A stretch of DNA of 8,494 bases from Anaerolineales bacterium (GTDB lineage: Bacteria; Chloroflexota; Anaerolineae; Anaerolineales; Villigracilaceae). Each line of letters opens with the position of its first letter. Within the stretch, counting starts at the first letter, position 1. A program made the translations under genes and the position numbers. Positions 6,138 to 8,494 of the stretch are shown here, piece by piece. The notes under the pieces are model-generated. The model searched no databases, had not been told where the DNA came from, and saw only the letters and a list, made by a program, of their open reading frames with translations. The stretch spans positions 1-8,494 of the forward strand of contig JAEURE010000098.1 in assembly GCA_016789485.1 (NCBI GenBank), in the 5' to 3' direction.

Positions 6138-6368
6138 ATGCCCCGTATTAAATGTCACTATGCAGATTGTGTGTTCGTGGACGAAGGATATTGTTCCGCC
6201 GCAGCAGTGGAACTGGACCCGGACACCGGCTGTGCCACCTATTCCCCATCAGATGCGGCAGTGGTTGCCGAAGATGACTGGGATGAAGAGGATGAAGCCG
6301 AAGAATGGGACGATGAGGAATCTGACGAAGACGACGATGAATGGCTGGACGACGAAGACGAATTCTAG
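6138..6368 (+). CDS. DUF1540-like four-cysteine mini-protein with acidic tail
   Basis: The 76-residue product has two parts. Residues 1-37 hold four cysteines (C6, C11, C19, C32) in 'KCHYADCVFVDEGYC' and 'VELDPDTGCATYSP'. The spacing and the 'C.A..vel....gC.ty' pattern resemble the DUF1540 family of small putative metal-binding domains. Residues 45-75 are an extreme acidic tail, 25 Asp/Glu of 31, with three Trp. The tail is probably disordered and could bind cations or basic partners. It has no signal peptide, so it should be cytoplasmic. AGGAGG (6123-6128), overlapping the VKOR stop, is 9 bases before the ATG. It is the last gene of the moeA-VKOR operon. Function is unknown; metal (zinc or iron) binding is inferred only from the cysteines. 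Confidence 0.82.
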   Translation: MPRIKCHYADCVFVDEGYCSAAAVELDPDTGCATYSPSDAAVVAEDDWDEEDEAEEWDDEESDEDDDEWLDDEDEF

Positions 6369-6404
6369 CCAGCGCTTCCTCCTTAACTAAAATTGAATCT
6401 ACAT

Positions 6405-6436
6405 AAAAAGCCTTCTCGGCGCGAGGAGGCTTTTTT
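6405..6436. terminator. Strong intrinsic terminator between convergent genes
   Basis: G6410-G6418 pairs with C6422-C6430 as a 9-bp stem (one G-U wobble) closed by a GCG loop. It is flanked by A5 (6405-6409) and T6 (6431-6436), which extend the stem. The U-tract works for the moeA-VKOR-acidic protein operon, and the A5 becomes a U-tract for the convergent methyltransferase gene ending at 6465, so it is likely bidirectional. Confidence 0.92.
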
Positions 6437-6464
6437 GTTAGCGTGAATTGGCAAAGTTAAAACG

Positions 6465-7241
6465 TTATTTTCCAAACTGATATAACAATACACCTGCCGC
6501 CACCGCAAGGTTGAGCGAACTGACCCGTCCCTGCATGGGAAGGGAAACGGTCACATCACAAGCGGCAGTCTGCTCCTTGGTTAGTCCCTTTTGCTCGTTC
6601 CCCAACACCAATATCCACGGGATTTGCGGGACGAGGGTGTCATATCCCACATCTGCTTTGGCAGATGTGGCAATAAGCTGATAATTTCCAGAACGAGCCC
6701 AGGAAATAAAATCATTGAATGACGTTTGAATGACAGGCTTCCAGAACAAGGTCCCCATGCTGGCGCGTATTACAGACGGATGATATAACTCCACGCCGCC
6801 GTCAAGCAGGAAGAGAGTATCCGCACCAACTGCATCTATTGTGCGCAGAATCGTGCCAACATTTCCCGGGTCCTGCGGGGAAACGAGCGCAACCGCCCGC
6901 TTGAATGGTTTGATATCGCCGGGTCGACTCTTTCTCTGGCGGACGATGGCAATAATTCCCTGGGGGTTTTCCTTGTCAGCCAGCGATTCCATCACTTGTT
7001 CTGTGACAGGCTGGGGCTTGAAAGAGAAGCGGGTGATCAATTCATGGGCGAAGGGACTGGTCAACACGCCGGATGAATACAGGATCGTTTCAACCTCCCA
7101 GCCTGCTTCCACCACTTCCCCAACATGGTGAATCCCCTCGACGAGAAACAGGCTGCTTTCATTTCGCGCTTTTTTTTGGCGCAGCGCGCGCGCCTGTTTG
7201 ATGAGCGGGTTGCTTGTGCTGGTAATCAATGGCTTCTGCAT
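6465..7241 (-). CDS. SpoU/TrmH-family RNA 2'-O-ribose methyltransferase
   Basis: The 258-residue protein has the two-domain SPOUT layout. An N-terminal substrate-binding domain (about 5-100) begins 'ITSTSNPLIKQARALRQKK' and contains 'LFLVEG'. The C-terminal knotted methyltransferase domain (about 114-257) has the three SpoU motifs: 'DPGNVGTILRT' (N127, R133), 'LGNEQKGL' (E216), and 'LPMQGRVSSLNLAVAAGVL' (S242, N244). Such enzymes transfer a methyl group from S-adenosylmethionine to a ribose 2'-OH of 23S rRNA or tRNA; the target nucleotide cannot be read from the sequence. AAGGGA directly abuts the ATG and is too close to act as a normal Shine-Dalgarno. A TACAAT -10 box lies 6 bases from the start, so the mRNA may be leaderless. 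Confidence 0.94.
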   Translation of the reverse strand: MQKPLITSTSNPLIKQARALRQKKARNESSLFLVEGIHHVGEVVEAGWEVETILYSSGVLTSPFAHELITRFSFKPQPVTEQVMESLADKENPQGIIAIVRQRKSRPGDIKPFKRAVALVSPQDPGNVGTILRTIDAVGADTLFLLDGGVELYHPSVIRASMGTLFWKPVIQTSFNDFISWARSGNYQLIATSAKADVGYDTLVPQIPWILVLGNEQKGLTKEQTAACDVTVSLPMQGRVSSLNLAVAAGVLLYQFGK

Positions 7242-7247
7242 TCCCTT

Positions 7248-7253
7248 ATTGTA
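7248..7253 (-). promoter_or_regulatory. -10 box of the RNA methyltransferase gene
   Basis: The minus strand reads TACAAT, ending six bases before the ATG at 7241, so transcription would begin at the start codon. The -35 at 17 bp spacing, CTGAGT (7276-7271), is weak. Confidence 0.45.
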
Positions 7254-7267
7254 AATGATTATTTAGG

Positions 7268-7273
7268 TATACT
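7268..7273 (+). promoter_or_regulatory. -10 box of the CDF-like transporter gene
   Basis: TATACT (5 of 6 to consensus) ends 24 bases before the ATG at 7298. The resulting leader of about 17 nt carries the Shine-Dalgarno AAGGAG (7286-7291) at a 6-base spacing. No good -35 is seen at normal spacing. The box shares a 56-bp intergenic region with the divergent methyltransferase promoter. Confidence 0.45.
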
Positions 7274-7297
7274 CAGCCATATTTAAAGGAGAACCTT

Positions 7298-7957
7298 ATG
7301 TCTGCAACCTCTCAACCCATGCAAAAAGTTTACTGGACTTACGCGTTATGGCTGGCGACTTTCACCATTTTTTATAATATCGCAGAAGGATTGGTTTCCA
7401 TCGGGTTTGGCGTAAGCGACGAGTCATTGGCGCTCTTCGGCTTTGGCGTGGACTCTTTCATTGAAGTGATGTCCGGCATCGGGATCCTCGTAATGGTGAA
7501 TCGCATTCGTCAGAATCCCGGCACTTCGCGCACGCCTTTTGAGGTAACTGCGCTGCGGGTAACAGGCACTGCGTTTTACATCCTCGCCGCAGGGCTCGCA
7601 GTTACCGCGGTCTATAATATTTTCACAAATCACAAACCAGAGACAACTCTGCCGGGTCTGGTCATTTCGGTGATTTCGATTGCCGTCATGTGGGCGCTGG
7701 TGATGGGAAAACGCAAAGTAGGACGAGAGCTCAATTCCATGCCAATTCTTGCCGACGCAAACTGCACAATGGTTTGTATTTACATGTCAGTCGTTTTACT
7801 GGTTTCAAGTTTTATATACCAGTTGACGGGCTTTGGTTTTGTGGATAGCCTCGGCGCATTGGGCTTGATCTATTTTTCGGTCAACGAAGGCCGCGAATCG
7901 TTTGACAAAGCCAAGGGTCTGGAATGCGATTGCGAAGATGAAAACTGCAACGACTAA
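7298..7957 (+). CDS. Short CDF-like cation transporter with cysteine-substituted metal site
   Basis: The 219-residue membrane protein has about six helices (near 14-37, 45-67, 84-109, 118-136, 151-174, 180-195) and resembles the membrane domain of cation diffusion facilitators. Helix 2 has 'GVDSFIEVMSG', with D52 and E56 where CDF proteins have D-x3-D. Helix 5 has 'ILADANCTMVC', placing C156 and C160 where zinc CDFs such as YiiP have H-x3-D. N27 and E30 in helix 1 may add ligands. The usual cytoplasmic dimerisation domain of about 90 residues is absent. The protein instead ends in a short acidic tail with C210, C212 and C217. It probably exports a metal ion from the cytoplasm, with thiol ligands suggesting altered selectivity; both points are inference. 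Start at ATG 7298 is supported by AAGGAG. Confidence 0.8.
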   Translation: MSATSQPMQKVYWTYALWLATFTIFYNIAEGLVSIGFGVSDESLALFGFGVDSFIEVMSGIGILVMVNRIRQNPGTSRTPFEVTALRVTGTAFYILAAGLAVTAVYNIFTNHKPETTLPGLVISVISIAVMWALVMGKRKVGRELNSMPILADANCTMVCIYMSVVLLVSSFIYQLTGFGFVDSLGALGLIYFSVNEGRESFDKAKGLECDCEDENCND

Positions 7958-7966
7958 CCGCTAGTT

Positions 7967-7972
7967 TATAAT
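7967..7972 (+). promoter_or_regulatory. -10 box of the DUF348 lipoprotein gene
   Basis: A perfect TATAAT is separated from the ATG at 7980 by seven bases (TATCAAC), so the transcript would be leaderless. It lies directly after the transporter stop; no convincing -35 or Shine-Dalgarno is seen. Confidence 0.55.
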
Positions 7973-7979
7973 TATCAAC

Positions 7980-8494
7980 ATGAAATCCCTCCGCTGGCTG
8001 ATTCTTTTGCTGATTCTGTTTTTATTCGCATGCCAGCCAAATATTCCTCAACGTATCACGATCATTGACGGGGATATGATACGCGACGTCAGTACGAGCG
8101 CACGAACACCGCTATTGATTCTGACAGAAGCAGGCATCACGCCCACTCCCGCAGACCGCGTTTTTGTCAACGGAATTCCTTTTGCGTTGGATCAATCCAT
8201 AACGACAAAAGGCTCCATTCAATTACAATTGCGACGGGTGGTTTCGGTCACTCTCAACACACCGCAAGGCGAGCGAACGCTGCAAACCTCCGCGCTGACA
8301 GTTGGTCAAGCGCTAAGCGAAGCAGGTTTTTCACCCAGCATAAATGACTTGATCAATCCGCCTGCTGAAACAGCGCTCATCGGCGCAACAACTGTGACGT
8401 ATTCTCCAGCGCGGGATTTGGTCATTACAACTGGTGAAGAAATCCTTAACATCCGCTCTGCAGCAGGGACGATTGGTGCGGCGCTTGCTGAAGC
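7980..8494 (+). CDS. DUF348-domain (YabE-like) lipoprotein, 5' part
   Basis: The reading frame is open from ATG 7980 to the end of the window, giving the first 171 residues. A hydrophobic signal at about 4-17 ends in the lipobox LFAC, with the lipidated Cys at 18. Downstream are about three copies of a ~45-75 residue unit: 'ARTPLLILTEAGITPTPADRVFVNG' (about 41-65), 'VSVTLNTPQGERTLQTSA' leading to 'LTVGQALSEAGFSPSINDLI' (about 89-130), and 'ITTGEEILNIRSAAGTIGAAL' at the window end. This is the DUF348 ubiquitin-like repeat found in YabE- and Rpf-type cell-surface proteins. Those often continue with G5 and then 3D, LysM or other peptidoglycan-active domains. The catalytic or wall-binding end is beyond the window, so function is only inferred as cell-envelope related. 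Confidence 0.85.
   Translation, partial: MKSLRWLILLLILFLFACQPNIPQRITIIDGDMIRDVSTSARTPLLILTEAGITPTPADRVFVNGIPFALDQSITTKGSIQLQLRRVVSVTLNTPQGERTLQTSALTVGQALSEAGFSPSINDLINPPAETALIGATTVTYSPARDLVITTGEEILNIRSAAGTIGAALAE

Noticed and set aside
6160..6390. Alternative frame through the acidic-protein gene
   Set aside because: Its Met/Lys/Thr-rich content is just the frame-shifted reading of the GA-rich repeat; the other frame has the Shine-Dalgarno and ordered cysteines.
1..8494. CRISPR arrays, tRNA or rRNA genes, insertion sequences, attachment sites
   Set aside because: No spaced direct repeats, transposase motifs, tRNA-like folds or terminal repeats were seen, and the gaps between genes are too short to hold them.

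Overview
The window looks like chromosomal housekeeping DNA from an uncultured or environmental bacterium. The best guess is a Chloroflexota member of the Anaerolineae type. This rests on the overall style of the proteins (long Rel with an inserted loop, stand-alone VKOR, DUF1540-like acidic mini-protein, DUF348 lipoprotein) and on promoters placed almost on top of start codons. It is inference, not a database result. I see no phage, insertion sequence, CRISPR array, tRNA or rRNA. Coding density is very high and no gene-free stretch exceeds about 110 bases.

Left part (1-1140): the C-terminal end of a hotdog-fold thioesterase overlaps by 4 bases a small lipoprotein of unknown function. Convergent to these is a YbaK-type Cys-tRNA(Pro) deacylase. 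Middle-left (1141-2064): a 44-bp divergent promoter region separates ybaK from a small basic two-helix membrane protein, followed by a stand-alone cyclic-nucleotide-binding-fold protein without a DNA-binding domain. An inverted repeat (2094-2140) then precedes a large bifunctional (p)ppGpp synthetase/hydrolase (rel, 2174-4399).

Centre (4454-6436): moeA (molybdenum cofactor insertion), a four-helix VKOR-type quinone/disulfide oxidoreductase and a 76-residue four-cysteine protein with an extremely acidic tail form a tight operon. Each downstream ribosome-binding site overlaps the preceding stop codon, and the operon ends in a strong hairpin terminator. Right part (6465-8494): a SpoU/TrmH-family RNA 2'-O-methyltransferase converges on that terminator. 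It is divergent from a short CDF-like cation transporter whose predicted metal site has cysteines in place of the usual His/Asp. Last comes the start of a DUF348-domain lipoprotein that runs off the window.

The most interesting observations are the cysteine-substituted CDF-like protein with a Cys-rich tail, the repeated placement of -10 boxes 6-7 nt before ATG (apparently leaderless mRNAs, including rel), the inserted loop in the Rel hydrolase domain, and the co-transcription of VKOR with the acidic four-Cys protein. I found no complete new defence or biosynthetic system.
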